A stretch of DNA of 64,000 bases from JAOPZW01 sp963807305. Lineage in GTDB: Bacteria > Actinomycetota > Thermoleophilia > Solirubrobacterales > Solirubrobacteraceae. The notes beneath the pieces were generated by a model, which saw nothing but the letters and a program-made list of their open reading frames with translations, had not been told where the DNA came from and did no database searches. Position 1 is the first letter of the stretch, and each line of letters opens with the position of its first letter. This document shows, piece after piece, positions 52,811-61,340 of the stretch. The stretch is from NCBI GenBank assembly GCA_963807305.1, contig CAWEBN010000005.1, positions 372,001 through 436,000 of the forward strand. The letters are read 5' to 3'. A program made the position numbers and the translations under genes.

Positions 52811-54034
52811 ATGAACGTTGCTCGCCGCCACCCCCGCTTCCGCCGCCTCCTGGCCAGCCTGGCCGTCTCGCAGGCCGGCGACTGGCTCTACAACCTCGCG
52901 CTGCTCGCCTTCGTCTACGAGCGCACGCATTCGTCCACGTGGCTCGCCGTCACGACCGCCGCGCGGGTCCTGCCCATCGTCGTCTGCGGGCCGCTCGGCG
53001 GCGTCGTCGCCGACCGCTACGACCGCCGCCGGCTGATGCTCGCCTCCGACGGGATCCGCTTCGTCCTCATGCTCGCCCTGGCCGGCGTCGCGGCCGCCGG
53101 GCTGCCCGTCGCCCTCGTGCCGATCATCGCCGCCCTCTCGACCGCCGCCTCGAGCGTCTACATCCCGGCCGTGGCGGCCACCACGCCGCGCCTCGTCGAC
53201 GATGCCGACCTGCCTGCCGCCAACGCCGCGCGCTCGGCGATCCAGCAGGTCTGCATCGTCGCCGGCCCGGGCTTCGGCGCCCTGCTGCTGGCGCTCGGCC
53301 CGCCGAGCCTGGCCTTCGCGATCAACGCCGCGACCTTCGCGCTGTCGGCCCTGGCCGTCGCCTCGATCCCCGCCGGCGCCATCTTCGCGCCCGGCGCCCA
53401 GGCCGATGAGGCGCCCGACGTCCTGCGCGAGCTGCGCGACGGCGCCCGCGCCCTCCTCGAGCAGCCCATGACGATGCGCCTCGTCGGCGCCGACATCGTG
53501 TGCAGCGCGATCTACGGCGCCGAGACCGTGCTCCTGCTCCTGCTCAGCCGCGAGCTCGGCCTCGGCGACCACGGCTACGGCTACCTGCTCGCCAGCTTCG
53601 GCCTCGGCGGCGTCCTGGGCGCCGGCGCGGCCGGGCGCCTGGCCGCCGCCGGCCGCACGCGGGTCGTGCTCGTCGGCACCATGGCCGTGCTGGCGGCCAG
53701 CACCGCGTTGCTGGCCGACCCGTTCGGCGTCGGCGGCGCGCTGGCCCTCGGCCTCGTCTCCGGCGCCGGCTGCATCGTCGTCGAGGTGCTCGTCGAGACC
53801 AGCCTGCAGCGCTCGCTGGCCCCCGACGTCTTCGCCCGCGCCTACGGCTTCGCCTACCCGGCCGCCATCGCGGGCATCGTCGCCGGCTCGCTCATCGCCG
53901 CGCCGCTCGTCGCGCTCTTCGGCGTCCGCGGAGCGTTCGTGGCGCTGGGCGCCCTCACGGCCGTCTACACCCTGAGCCTGCTGCGCCGCCCGCAGGCGTC
54001 CGTCGCCCCGGCGCCGGCGCCCGCCGCGGCCTAG
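52811..54034 (+). CDS. MFS exporter, MFS_3 / EntS-like
   Basis: A 407-aa protein from MNVARRHPRFRRLLASLAVS. Twelve hydrophobic segments, GDWLYNLALLAFVYERTHSS and the A-motif GGVVADRYDRRRLMLASDG are typical of the EntS/MFS_3 exporter group. Substrates of that group include siderophores and drugs. It converges with the large LuxR gene (16 bp). Confidence 0.9.
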   Translation: MNVARRHPRFRRLLASLAVSQAGDWLYNLALLAFVYERTHSSTWLAVTTAARVLPIVVCGPLGGVVADRYDRRRLMLASDGIRFVLMLALAGVAAAGLPVALVPIIAALSTAASSVYIPAVAATTPRLVDDADLPAANAARSAIQQVCIVAGPGFGALLLALGPPSLAFAINAATFALSALAVASIPAGAIFAPGAQADEAPDVLRELRDGARALLEQPMTMRLVGADIVCSAIYGAETVLLLLLSRELGLGDHGYGYLLASFGLGGVLGAGAAGRLAAAGRTRVVLVGTMAVLAASTALLADPFGVGGALALGLVSGAGCIVVEVLVETSLQRSLAPDVFARAYGFAYPAAIAGIVAGSLIAAPLVALFGVRGAFVALGALTAVYTLSLLRRPQASVAPAPAPAAA

Positions 54035-54050
54035 CCGCAGCGCCGCGACA

Positions 54051-57008
54051 CTAGCCCTCGGGGACTGCCTCGGTCTCCTCGTCGAGGAGACCGAGGCGGA
54101 GGGCCAGGCCCGCCGCCTCGACGCGCCCCCGCGCGTCGAGCTTGGCCAGGATCCGCGAGATGTGGACGCTGACGGTCTTCTCGCTGATGTAGAGGGCCCG
54201 GCCGATCGAGCGATTGGTCTCGCCCTTGGCCACGAGGCGCAGGACCTCCAACTCGCGCGCGGTGAGGCCGACCCGCTCGGCCGCGCCGTCGCCATCGGAG
54301 GCGACCACGGGCTCGGCGCTGCTCTCCAGCGAGAGCCTCGCCCGCCGCGCGAGCGCCTCGAGCTCGGCCGCCAGCGGGCGGGCACGCAGCCGAAAGGCGA
54401 CCGCGTGGGCCGCGGCCAGCGCGGCCTGGGCGTCGGCCCGCGCGCCGCCCTCGGTCAGGATCGCCTCGGCGAGGCGCCACTGTGCGTAGGCCGTCGCGTA
54501 GGGGGCGCCGAAGGCCTGCCAGGCGTCGGCGACGCCGCGCCACGCCGCGGATCCGCCGCGTCCCAGGGCCCGCGCGTGCTCGGCCCCGGCCGTGGCGACG
54601 TGCAGCAGGGCCTCGGGCGGGCACTGCCCCTCCGGGAACGCCTCGTCGCGGACGAGATGGCCGGCGCGCGCCACGAGCGTCGCGCAGAAGACGCCGGCCT
54701 CGCGCTCGCCCGCCGCATCGCCCGTCGCGCGCGCGCCGACGGCGACGTCCGCGGCCGCCCGCGCCCCGACGGCGAGCACAGGGGTGAGGTAGAAGGCATC
54801 CTCGTCGCCCGGATCGACGCCCTCCAACATGGCGGCGATGGCGTCGCGCCCCTCGGCGGGGCGCCCGCGCCAGAGCTCGAGCTCGGCGCGCGTGATGGCC
54901 AGCGGCCCCGTCCACATCGAGCCGACGGCGTTCTCCTGGGCGCGCTCGGCCTCCTCGACGGTGTCGAAGGCCTCGTCGAAGCGTCCGCGCAGGACGTCGA
55001 GCAGGGCCCGTCCGGCCAGCGCCGCCCCCGCCATGACTCCCCCCATCATGGCGTCCATGGCGGTGACCAGCGCCGCATCGGCCTCGTCCCAGCGGCCCAG
55101 GCGCAGCAGACGCAGAGCCTGATCGCTGGCCAACAGAGCGGCCAGCGCCCCGATGCCCTGCTCGATCGCGGTGTGGGCTCCGACGCCGGCCAGCTCGGCC
55201 GCCTCCGCGATCCGTCCGGCCCAGTCGAGCGTCTCGCCGAGATTGACGTAGGCCCGCGTGAGCTCCTCGATGTCGCCGAGCTCGGCGGCGATGCGCAGGG
55301 CTTCCTGTCCGTGTTCGACCCCGGCCCCGAGGGCGCCCGAGTAGCTGAGCGCGGCGCACATGGTGCTGAGGATGCTCCCCTCCTCCCGCCGCGCCCCCGC
55401 CGCGCGCGCGATCTCGAGTGCGGGCTCGCACAGCGCGAGCGCCTCGGGCCCGCGGCCGAGCAGCAGGAGCAGGTGTCCCTCGGAGCCGAGGACGCGGGCG
55501 CGGGCGGCCGGGTCCCCGTCGGCGGGCAGCCGCGCAACGGCGGCGCGGCAGGCCTCGAGGCCCTCGAGCGACTGGCCGCTGATCCACAGGTAGCGCCCCA
55601 GGCGCTCGCCGACCAGCGCGGCGGTCATGGGATCGGCGTCCGCGTCGACGAGCGTCAGCGCGCGGCGGGCCAGTGCCGCGGCGCGGGCGTACTCGCCCGC
55701 CAGGTGCGCCGCCTCGGCGGCGCTGCGAATGAGGTCGACGAGGCTCGGACCGTCGCGACGCACCTCCTCGGATACGCCGTCCCAGAGCTCGATCGCGCGC
55801 TCATAGTGGGCGTTGGACTCGGCGAAGGCCGCCAGCCGCATGGCGTCGGCGCCCGCCTGCGCAGAGGCGGAGAACGCGGCCGGCAGGTTGTGGGCGGCGA
55901 ACCAGTGGTAGGCGAGCTCGGCGGTCACGCCGGAGGGGGAGACCGACAGCTCGGGGTCGGCCTCGAGCGCACGCGCCAGCGCGGTGTGCAGCGGCCCGCG
56001 CTCGCCCGGCAGCAGGTCGTCGGCCAGCGCCTCGCGCATGAGCGCGTGGCGGAAGCCGTACGCACCGGTCTCCGGCTCGATGACGATGATGTTGTGGGCC
56101 ACTGCCTCGCGCAGGCCGCCGACCAGCTCGTCGGGTCCGATCGCCGCTGCCTGCTCGAGCAGCCCATGGCTCACCCGCGGGCCGGCGACGGCCGCGAGGC
56201 GAAGCACCCCTTGTGCGGACGGGCTGAGCGCCTCGACGCGCAGCATGAGCGCGTCGGCGAGGTTGGCCGGGACACGCTCGCCGGCCGCGGCGGCCGCCAG
56301 CTCCTCGGTGAAGAACGGGTTGCCCTCGGCGCGGGCGAAGAGCTCGTCGACCAGCCGGGCCTCGGGCCGGCGGCCGAGGATCCCCGTGAGCTGGGCGACC
56401 ATCTCGTCGCGGGTGAAGCGCTCGAGCGCGACGCGCTCGACGATCGGAGCGCGCTCGGCCTCGGCCACCAGCGCACGCAGCGGATGGCGGCGGTGCAGCT
56501 CGTCGGTGCGGTAGGTGGCGACGAGCAGCACGCGCTGGTGGCGCGCGTTGCGCACGAAGAAGGACAGGAAGTCGCGGGAGGAGCGGTCGGCCCAGTGCAC
56601 GTCCTCGAAGACGAGCATGAGCGGCTGCGCGTCGCCCAACCGGCCCAGGAGGCCGAGCAGGAGCTCGAACACCCGCCCCTGGGAGAGCGCGCTCTCGTTG
56701 TCCGTCTCGGGAGCGTCGAGCTGGGGCAGCAGCGGCGCGAGGCCCGCCGCGCCGGCGCCGAGCTCGTCCGGGCTCAGGCCGCGCAGCGCGCTGACGATCG
56801 GAGCGTAGGCCAGCTCGCCGTCGCCGAGGTCCACGCAGTCGCCGGTGAGCACGCGGGCGCCCTGCGCGCGGGCGCGAGCGGCGAGCTCGGAGACGAGGCG
56901 CGTCTTGCCGACGCCCGATTCGCCCGCGACGAGCACGACGGCCGGGCGGCGGTCCGCGGCGCGCTCCAGCGCGGCGCCGAGCCCGGCCAGCTCGTGCTCG
57001 CGCCCCAC
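54051..57008 (-). CDS. Large LuxR-type ATPase regulator (LAL family)
   Basis: A 985-aa protein. An AAA ATPase N-terminus with P-loop GESGVGKTRL and Walker B LMLVFEDVHWAD, then TPR-like helices (about 400-850), then a C-terminal LuxR HTH (LTARELEVLRLVAKGETNRS and ALYISEKTVSVHISRILAKL). Such regulators hydrolyse ATP while scanning an unknown ligand. The GTG start at 57008 cuts off an upstream in-frame RVTSPDFVGRE piece conserved in relatives, so the true start may be farther upstream on a rare codon. Targets unknown. Confidence 0.9.
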   Translation of the reverse strand: MGREHELAGLGAALERAADRRPAVVLVAGESGVGKTRLVSELAARARAQGARVLTGDCVDLGDGELAYAPIVSALRGLSPDELGAGAAGLAPLLPQLDAPETDNESALSQGRVFELLLGLLGRLGDAQPLMLVFEDVHWADRSSRDFLSFFVRNARHQRVLLVATYRTDELHRRHPLRALVAEAERAPIVERVALERFTRDEMVAQLTGILGRRPEARLVDELFARAEGNPFFTEELAAAAAGERVPANLADALMLRVEALSPSAQGVLRLAAVAGPRVSHGLLEQAAAIGPDELVGGLREAVAHNIIVIEPETGAYGFRHALMREALADDLLPGERGPLHTALARALEADPELSVSPSGVTAELAYHWFAAHNLPAAFSASAQAGADAMRLAAFAESNAHYERAIELWDGVSEEVRRDGPSLVDLIRSAAEAAHLAGEYARAAALARRALTLVDADADPMTAALVGERLGRYLWISGQSLEGLEACRAAVARLPADGDPAARARVLGSEGHLLLLLGRGPEALALCEPALEIARAAGARREEGSILSTMCAALSYSGALGAGVEHGQEALRIAAELGDIEELTRAYVNLGETLDWAGRIAEAAELAGVGAHTAIEQGIGALAALLASDQALRLLRLGRWDEADAALVTAMDAMMGGVMAGAALAGRALLDVLRGRFDEAFDTVEEAERAQENAVGSMWTGPLAITRAELELWRGRPAEGRDAIAAMLEGVDPGDEDAFYLTPVLAVGARAAADVAVGARATGDAAGEREAGVFCATLVARAGHLVRDEAFPEGQCPPEALLHVATAGAEHARALGRGGSAAWRGVADAWQAFGAPYATAYAQWRLAEAILTEGGARADAQAALAAAHAVAFRLRARPLAAELEALARRARLSLESSAEPVVASDGDGAAERVGLTARELEVLRLVAKGETNRSIGRALYISEKTVSVHISRILAKLDARGRVEAAGLALRLGLLDEETEAVPEG

Positions 57009-57150
57009 GAAGTCCGGACTCGTGACCCGCTCGGTCAGCTCGCATGCCCTCCCACGGCGCGAGTCTACGACGCCGGATCGGCGTTGGTCATGCCTGTCGG
57101 GACGGACGCACGCCGAGGATCTCCTCGGGCGCCGTTAGGGTGGCGCCTCG

Positions 57151-58002
57151 ATGCGCCGTCGACGCCTCGTCCGCGTGCCCGCCTCGAGCGCGAACCTCGG
57201 CCCCGGGTTCGACTCCTTCGCGTGCGCGCTCGCGCTGCACATGGAGCTCGAGGTGGAGGAGGCCGGGCGCTTCGCGGTCGAGACCGACCTGAAGATCGCC
57301 CGCGACCGGCGCAACCTGGCCGTCCGCGGGTTCGCCCGGCTCGCCGAGCCCGATGCCTTCACCTTCCGCATCCGGTCGGAGATCCCGCTCAGCGGGGGCC
57401 TCGGGTCGAGCGCGGCGGCGTACGTCGCGGGGCTGATGGCCGCCGACCACCTCTTCGAGCTCGACGCCGATGTCCTCGCCCTGGCCACCGGGCTCGAAGG
57501 CCATCCCGACAACGTCGCGGCCGCCCTGCGCGGTGGGTTCGCCATCTGCGCCGACGGTGACGCGACGCGCTTCGATCCGCCCGCCGGCCTCGAGGCGGTC
57601 GTCGTGGTGCCGCGCTCCGCGGTGCGGACGAAGACCGCGCGCGCGGCGCTGCCCGCCGAGGTCCCGATGGCCGATGCGGTCTTCAACACCGCCCACGGCG
57701 CACTGCTCGTGCTCGGCCTCGCACGCGGTGACTGGGACCTCGTGGCCCGCGGTCTCGAGGACCGCCTGCACCAGCCGCGCCGCGAGCACCTGTACCCGCG
57801 CTCGATGGAGCTCGTCCGCGGCGCGCGCTCATTCGGCGCGCTGGGGGCGACGATCTCGGGCGCCGGCCCGACCGTGCTCGTGTGGTGCCACTACGAGACC
57901 ACCGCGGGCGTCGTCGAGGCCCTGCGCCGCGAGGCCGAGGGCTGGGCCCAGGTCATGCGGGTGCCCTTCGAGCCCCAGGGCGCCGACGTGCGCGAGCTCT
58001 GA
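57151..58002 (+). CDS. thrB: Homoserine kinase
   Basis: A 283-aa GHMP kinase. VPASSANLGPGFDSFACAL, ATP-loop PLSGGLGSSAAAYVAG, EGHPDNVAAALRGGF and the end with ATISGAGPTVLVW. It makes phosphohomoserine for ThrC. It lies about 17 kb from the lysA-hom-thrC operon. Confidence 0.93.
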   Translation: MRRRRLVRVPASSANLGPGFDSFACALALHMELEVEEAGRFAVETDLKIARDRRNLAVRGFARLAEPDAFTFRIRSEIPLSGGLGSSAAAYVAGLMAADHLFELDADVLALATGLEGHPDNVAAALRGGFAICADGDATRFDPPAGLEAVVVVPRSAVRTKTARAALPAEVPMADAVFNTAHGALLVLGLARGDWDLVARGLEDRLHQPRREHLYPRSMELVRGARSFGALGATISGAGPTVLVWCHYETTAGVVEALRREAEGWAQVMRVPFEPQGADVREL

Positions 58003-58103
58003 GCGGCGGGCTTCGTCGACGACCGCTGCGGCATGGGCTCGGCGAGCGGTTGGCGGTGCAGGTCGCCGCCAACGCAGCGCGCCCGCGCAGCATCGCCCGC
58101 GCC

Positions 58104-58889
58104 CTACCGCGAGCCGTTGAGCTGCGCACGGACGCGCTGGCGCGCGTCCGTGAGCCCCAGCCGCCCGAGGATCTCGTCGGCCAGGCGCACGTAGTCCTGG
58201 CCGAGGTCGGGCCGGTGCTCGAGGATCGAGACCGCGCGCTCGGAGGACTCCGCGTAGGCGATCGATTGGCGCACGATCGTGTCGAGCAGCTTGTCGCCGA
58301 CGTGCTCCTTGAGCGAGACGTAGGCCTCGCGCGAATGCACCGTGCGCATGTCGGCGATGTTGAAGAGGACGCCAAGCCACTGCAGGTCGGGGTTCAGGCC
58401 GTCACGGGCGAGCTCGATGACCTGCAGGGCCTGCTCGACGCCCTGCAGCGCGAAGTACTGCGCCTCGGCGCTGAGCAGGGCCCAGTCGGCGGCGACGAGC
58501 GCGTTGACGGTGAGCAGGCCGAGAGCCGGCGGGCAGTCGATGAGGATGAGGTCGTGCTCTGCGTCGACCTCCTGCAGGGCCTTGCGCAGGATCAGCTCGC
58601 GCCCCATCTTGCCCGCCATCGCCAGCTCGGCCTCGGCCAGCGTCAGGTTGGCGGGGATGATCCCGTCGCGCTCGGCCGCGGCGGCGTTGGCACGCCCGGT
58701 GAGGACGTCGCCGACCGTCGGGGTCGCCTCGGGATCGACGTCGAAGTAGTCCGACAGGTTGCCCTGCGGATCGAGGTCGACCACGAGGACGTCGAGCCCC
58801 GCCTCGCGGAAGACGTCGGTCAGCGTGCGGACAGCCGTCGTCTTGCCGGTGCCGCCCTTCTGGGAGAGGACCGCGATCTTCTGGGCCAC
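58104..58889 (-). CDS. parA: ParA/Soj-family ATPase
   Basis: A 261-aa protein. Deviant Walker A KGGTGKTTAVRTL, LVVDLDPQGNLSDYF, LILIDCPPALGLLTVNAL and NIADMRTVHSREAY are typical of Soj-like chromosome/plasmid partition ATPases. ParB is not next to it here, so a role as orphan ParA (position of a cellular structure) is possible. Confidence 0.9.
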   Translation of the reverse strand: MAQKIAVLSQKGGTGKTTAVRTLTDVFREAGLDVLVVDLDPQGNLSDYFDVDPEATPTVGDVLTGRANAAAAERDGIIPANLTLAEAELAMAGKMGRELILRKALQEVDAEHDLILIDCPPALGLLTVNALVAADWALLSAEAQYFALQGVEQALQVIELARDGLNPDLQWLGVLFNIADMRTVHSREAYVSLKEHVGDKLLDTIVRQSIAYAESSERAVSILEHRPDLGQDYVRLADEILGRLGLTDARQRVRAQLNGSR

Positions 58890-59010
58890 TCCCGCGACTC
58901 TAGCGAGGGTCGCGTGAAAGCGAACCGGCGGGCGGAGAGGGCCCGGAATCCCGCGAGCCCGAGCCCCTCCGTCCTCTCCTCCGCGGGCCTGCCTGGCCCG
59001 AAGCTCTCGC

Positions 59011-59586
59011 CTAGCCGGTGGACTCCAGCCGCGTGGCGCCGGCCGGCTCCATGTCGGCCGCAGCCTCCAGGAAGTTCAGCCGGTAGCGGCCGACGACGAT
59101 CTCGTCGCCGTCGGACAGCACCCGCCACTCCACGCGCTCGCCGTTGACGAACACGCCGTTGAGGCTGCGGTCGTCGAGCACGCGCACGCCGTCCGCCTGA
59201 CGGACGATCAGCGCGTGGCGCCGGGAGACCGTCGGGTCGTCGAAGCGCACGTCCGCCGCGAGGCTGCGCCCGACGCGCGTCCACTCGCGGTCCAGGGCGA
59301 CGATCCGCACCTGGTCGCCGTCCGCCCAGGCCAGGTACTGACCGGGGCTCTCGAGCCGCTCGCGGGCTTCGGCGATGAGCGCCTCGCGCTCCTCGATGGT
59401 GGGGGCATCGCCGGCCTTGCGCTGAAAGCGCGTCCCGGCGAAAAGCGAGGCACGCGTGAACCGCGCCCCTCCGCAGCCGGGGCACGCGGGCAGCTCGTCA
59501 GCCGCGGCCAGGTTGACCACATAGCCGCATTCCTCACAGCGGAACGACCCCGTTCCAGCCAGGGTGCCCGACATCATTGACTCCAT
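59011..59586 (-). CDS. Zinc-ribbon plus FHA-domain protein
   Basis: A 191-aa protein from MESMMSGT with a good ribosome site (GGGAGCGGAG). An N-terminal zinc ribbon with FRCEECGYVV and PACPGCGG is followed by a linker and an FHA domain (WTRVGRSLAADVRFDD, TVSRRHALIVRQADGVRVL, LNGVFVNGERVEW). FHA domains bind phospho-threonine peptides. So it may link a Ser/Thr-kinase signal to a zinc-stabilised partner. It is divergent from the small zinc protein across 243 bp with a perfect inverted repeat. Confidence 0.88.
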   Translation of the reverse strand: MESMMSGTLAGTGSFRCEECGYVVNLAAADELPACPGCGGARFTRASLFAGTRFQRKAGDAPTIEEREALIAEARERLESPGQYLAWADGDQVRIVALDREWTRVGRSLAADVRFDDPTVSRRHALIVRQADGVRVLDDRSLNGVFVNGERVEWRVLSDGDEIVVGRYRLNFLEAAADMEPAGATRLESTG

Positions 59587-59662
59587 CTCCGCTCCCTCTT
59601 CCGCCGGCAGCCGACCGGGTCGTGGCCGCCTGCTTGTGACGATGATAACGACGGTGTCAATC

Positions 59663-59697
59663 GGCCCGATAGCGGAATTTGGCTTGTTTATCGGGCC
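59663..59697. promoter_or_regulatory. Inverted repeat in a divergent, AT-rich intergenic stretch
   Basis: GGCCCGATA - 17 nt - TATCGGGCC, both arms perfect. It lies between the FHA gene (start 59586) and the small zinc protein (start 59830) in the least GC-rich part of the window. It may be an operator. It is not a terminator of either gene because both start outward from this region. Confidence 0.45.
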
Positions 59698-59829
59698 TTT
59701 GCCCCCCGCTGGACCGGATTGGCGCCGTGGTCGCGGTACCCAGATACCGAACCGGAAAACGAGCGTCAACGGGCATGCGACGAGCGGCCGGCGGCAGGAG
59801 GCGGACGGCCGGCGGCGAACGAATGTCGC

Positions 59830-60090
59830 ATGTTGCGGCCCCTTCTCGGTATCTCCGAGCCCGATCTCGAGCGCGAGCTCCTGCGCAAGAGCGTCGGCGC
59901 GCAGGCCGCCGATCGGGCCTCCTGCGACGACTGCGGGCGCACCCCGCTGGTCGGCGAGCGCGTATACCGCTACCGCGGCGGCGCGCTCATCTGCGAGCTG
60001 TGCCGGGCGCGGCGCGACGACGTCCCCGAGCGCTCGTACGTCGTGCACCACTCCGAGCGCGGGCTGACGGTCCGGCGCCGGGCCGCCTGA
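59830..60090 (+). CDS. Small zinc-knuckle-like protein
   Basis: An 86-aa protein from MLRPLLGISE. Two pairs of Cys, ASCDDCGRTPLVGERVYRYR and ALICELCRARRDD, form a probable structural zinc site. Its C-terminus is Arg-rich. No family known. It lies 25 bp before the START-like gene. Confidence 0.6.
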   Translation: MLRPLLGISEPDLERELLRKSVGAQAADRASCDDCGRTPLVGERVYRYRGGALICELCRARRDDVPERSYVVHHSERGLTVRRRAA

Positions 60091-60115
60091 CCGGCCGCGG
60101 GTACACTCCCGCGCC

Positions 60116-60649
60116 GTGGATCCCGTCAGCGTCGAGATCACGATCGCCCGGCCGCGCGAGGAGGTCTTCGAGTACCTCGCCGACGTGGCCAACCACGCCG
60201 AGTTCAACGACCACTTCATGGTCGACTGGCACCTGACGCGCGAGGACACCTACGGCTACGGGGCGGGAGCCCGCTTTCGCCTGAAGATGCCGTTCAACCG
60301 CTTCCCCTGGGGCGACACGACGGTGATCGAGTTCGACCGCCCGCGGCGCATCGCCGAGGCCGGGCGCGGCGGCAAGTACAACCGCATCCGCTCGCTCGGC
60401 ATCTATGACCTGGAGCAGGGGTCAGCGGGCACCACGCGCGTGAGCTTCACGCTCCTGACGGAGCCCAAGACCCACACCGACAGGTTCCTCGAGTCCTTCG
60501 GCGCCCGCGGTTGGATGAAGCGCAAGCTCAAGAAGTCGATGCGCCGCCTGCGCGACATTCTCGAGGGCGAGGAGCGGGCCCGCGGCGAGCGGCCGTCGAT
60601 CGCCGGCGGCCCCCGCAAGCCGTTCACGGGATCGCCGTTCCCCCGGTAG
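60116..60649 (+). CDS. SRPBCC/START-like domain protein
   Basis: A 177-aa protein, GTG start. SVEITIARPREEVFEYLADV and WGDTTVIEFDRPRRIAEAGR then RVSFTLLTEPKTHTDRFLES follow the helix-grip (polyketide cyclase/START-like) pattern with a hydrophobic ligand pocket. The basic end (WMKRKLKKSMRRLRD) may be a membrane or nucleic-acid contact. Ligand unknown. Confidence 0.8.
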   Translation: MDPVSVEITIARPREEVFEYLADVANHAEFNDHFMVDWHLTREDTYGYGAGARFRLKMPFNRFPWGDTTVIEFDRPRRIAEAGRGGKYNRIRSLGIYDLEQGSAGTTRVSFTLLTEPKTHTDRFLESFGARGWMKRKLKKSMRRLRDILEGEERARGERPSIAGGPRKPFTGSPFPR

Positions 60650-60663
60650 GATCAGGCTCGCTC

Positions 60664-61221
60664 GTGTCCCGCCGGCTCGCCATGCTCATGCTCGTCGCCC
60701 TCGCCGCCCTGGTCCTCGGCGCCTGCGGCAACAAGGAGAAGGTCACCCTCCACGGGAGCACCGAGGGCATCTACATCGACGTGGGCGACCTGAAGTACCA
60801 GGTGCAGATCTCGCGCCTGCTCAATCCCACGGACACCGAGGACCGCGACTACTTCGTCGACCTGCCGGCCGGTCAGCAACTGGCCCCGGACGAGAACTGG
60901 TTCGCGGTCTTCATCCGCGTCGAGAACGACTCCGGCAAGGCCGAGCCGGCCACCGACGGCTACTCGATCAGGGACACGCAGGGCAACGTCTACAAGCCGA
61001 TCACGATGGGCCCGAAGAACGTCTTCGCCTATCGCCCGGCCGTGCTCCAGCCCAAGGACATCCTGCCGCTGCCGAGCAGCGCGGCGGCCGAGAACACGAT
61101 CCAGGGCTCGATGCTGCTCTTCAAGATCCCGGTCGCCAACTTCCAGAACCGGCCGCTCGTGCTGGAGATCCCGCCGCCGCACGGCAACGGCCCGACGGGC
61201 AGCGTCGACCTCGACGTCTGA
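60664..61221 (+). CDS. Lipoprotein with DUF4352-like beta domain
   Basis: A 185-aa protein from GTG 60664. Lipobox LVLGACGN with the Cys near residue 21. Then YQVQISRLLNPTDTEDRDYF, WFAVFIRVENDSGKAEPATD, IRDTQGNVYKPITMG and LLFKIPVANFQNRPLVLEI, which resembles immunoglobulin-like DUF4352-type lipoproteins. It lies 14 bp after the START-like gene and probably shares its transcript. Confidence 0.8.
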   Translation: MSRRLAMLMLVALAALVLGACGNKEKVTLHGSTEGIYIDVGDLKYQVQISRLLNPTDTEDRDYFVDLPAGQQLAPDENWFAVFIRVENDSGKAEPATDGYSIRDTQGNVYKPITMGPKNVFAYRPAVLQPKDILPLPSSAAAENTIQGSMLLFKIPVANFQNRPLVLEIPPPHGNGPTGSVDLDV

Positions 61222-61340
61222 CGAAGGACGCGATCGCCCGCAAGGCGTTCCCGTCGCGCGCGGCGGGACCGCTCGCGCGGGCAGTCCACCCTCCCGCGGT
61301 GTCTGGCCGCGAAGCCGGCCGCCGTCGGCGCTTCTGAAGC

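Noticed and set aside
54162..57560. Open frame of 1132 codons on the plus strand opposite the LuxR-type gene
   Set aside because: It is Arg/Ala/Gly-rich shadow reading of the high-GC minus-strand gene; it has no domains and runs across thrB in another frame.
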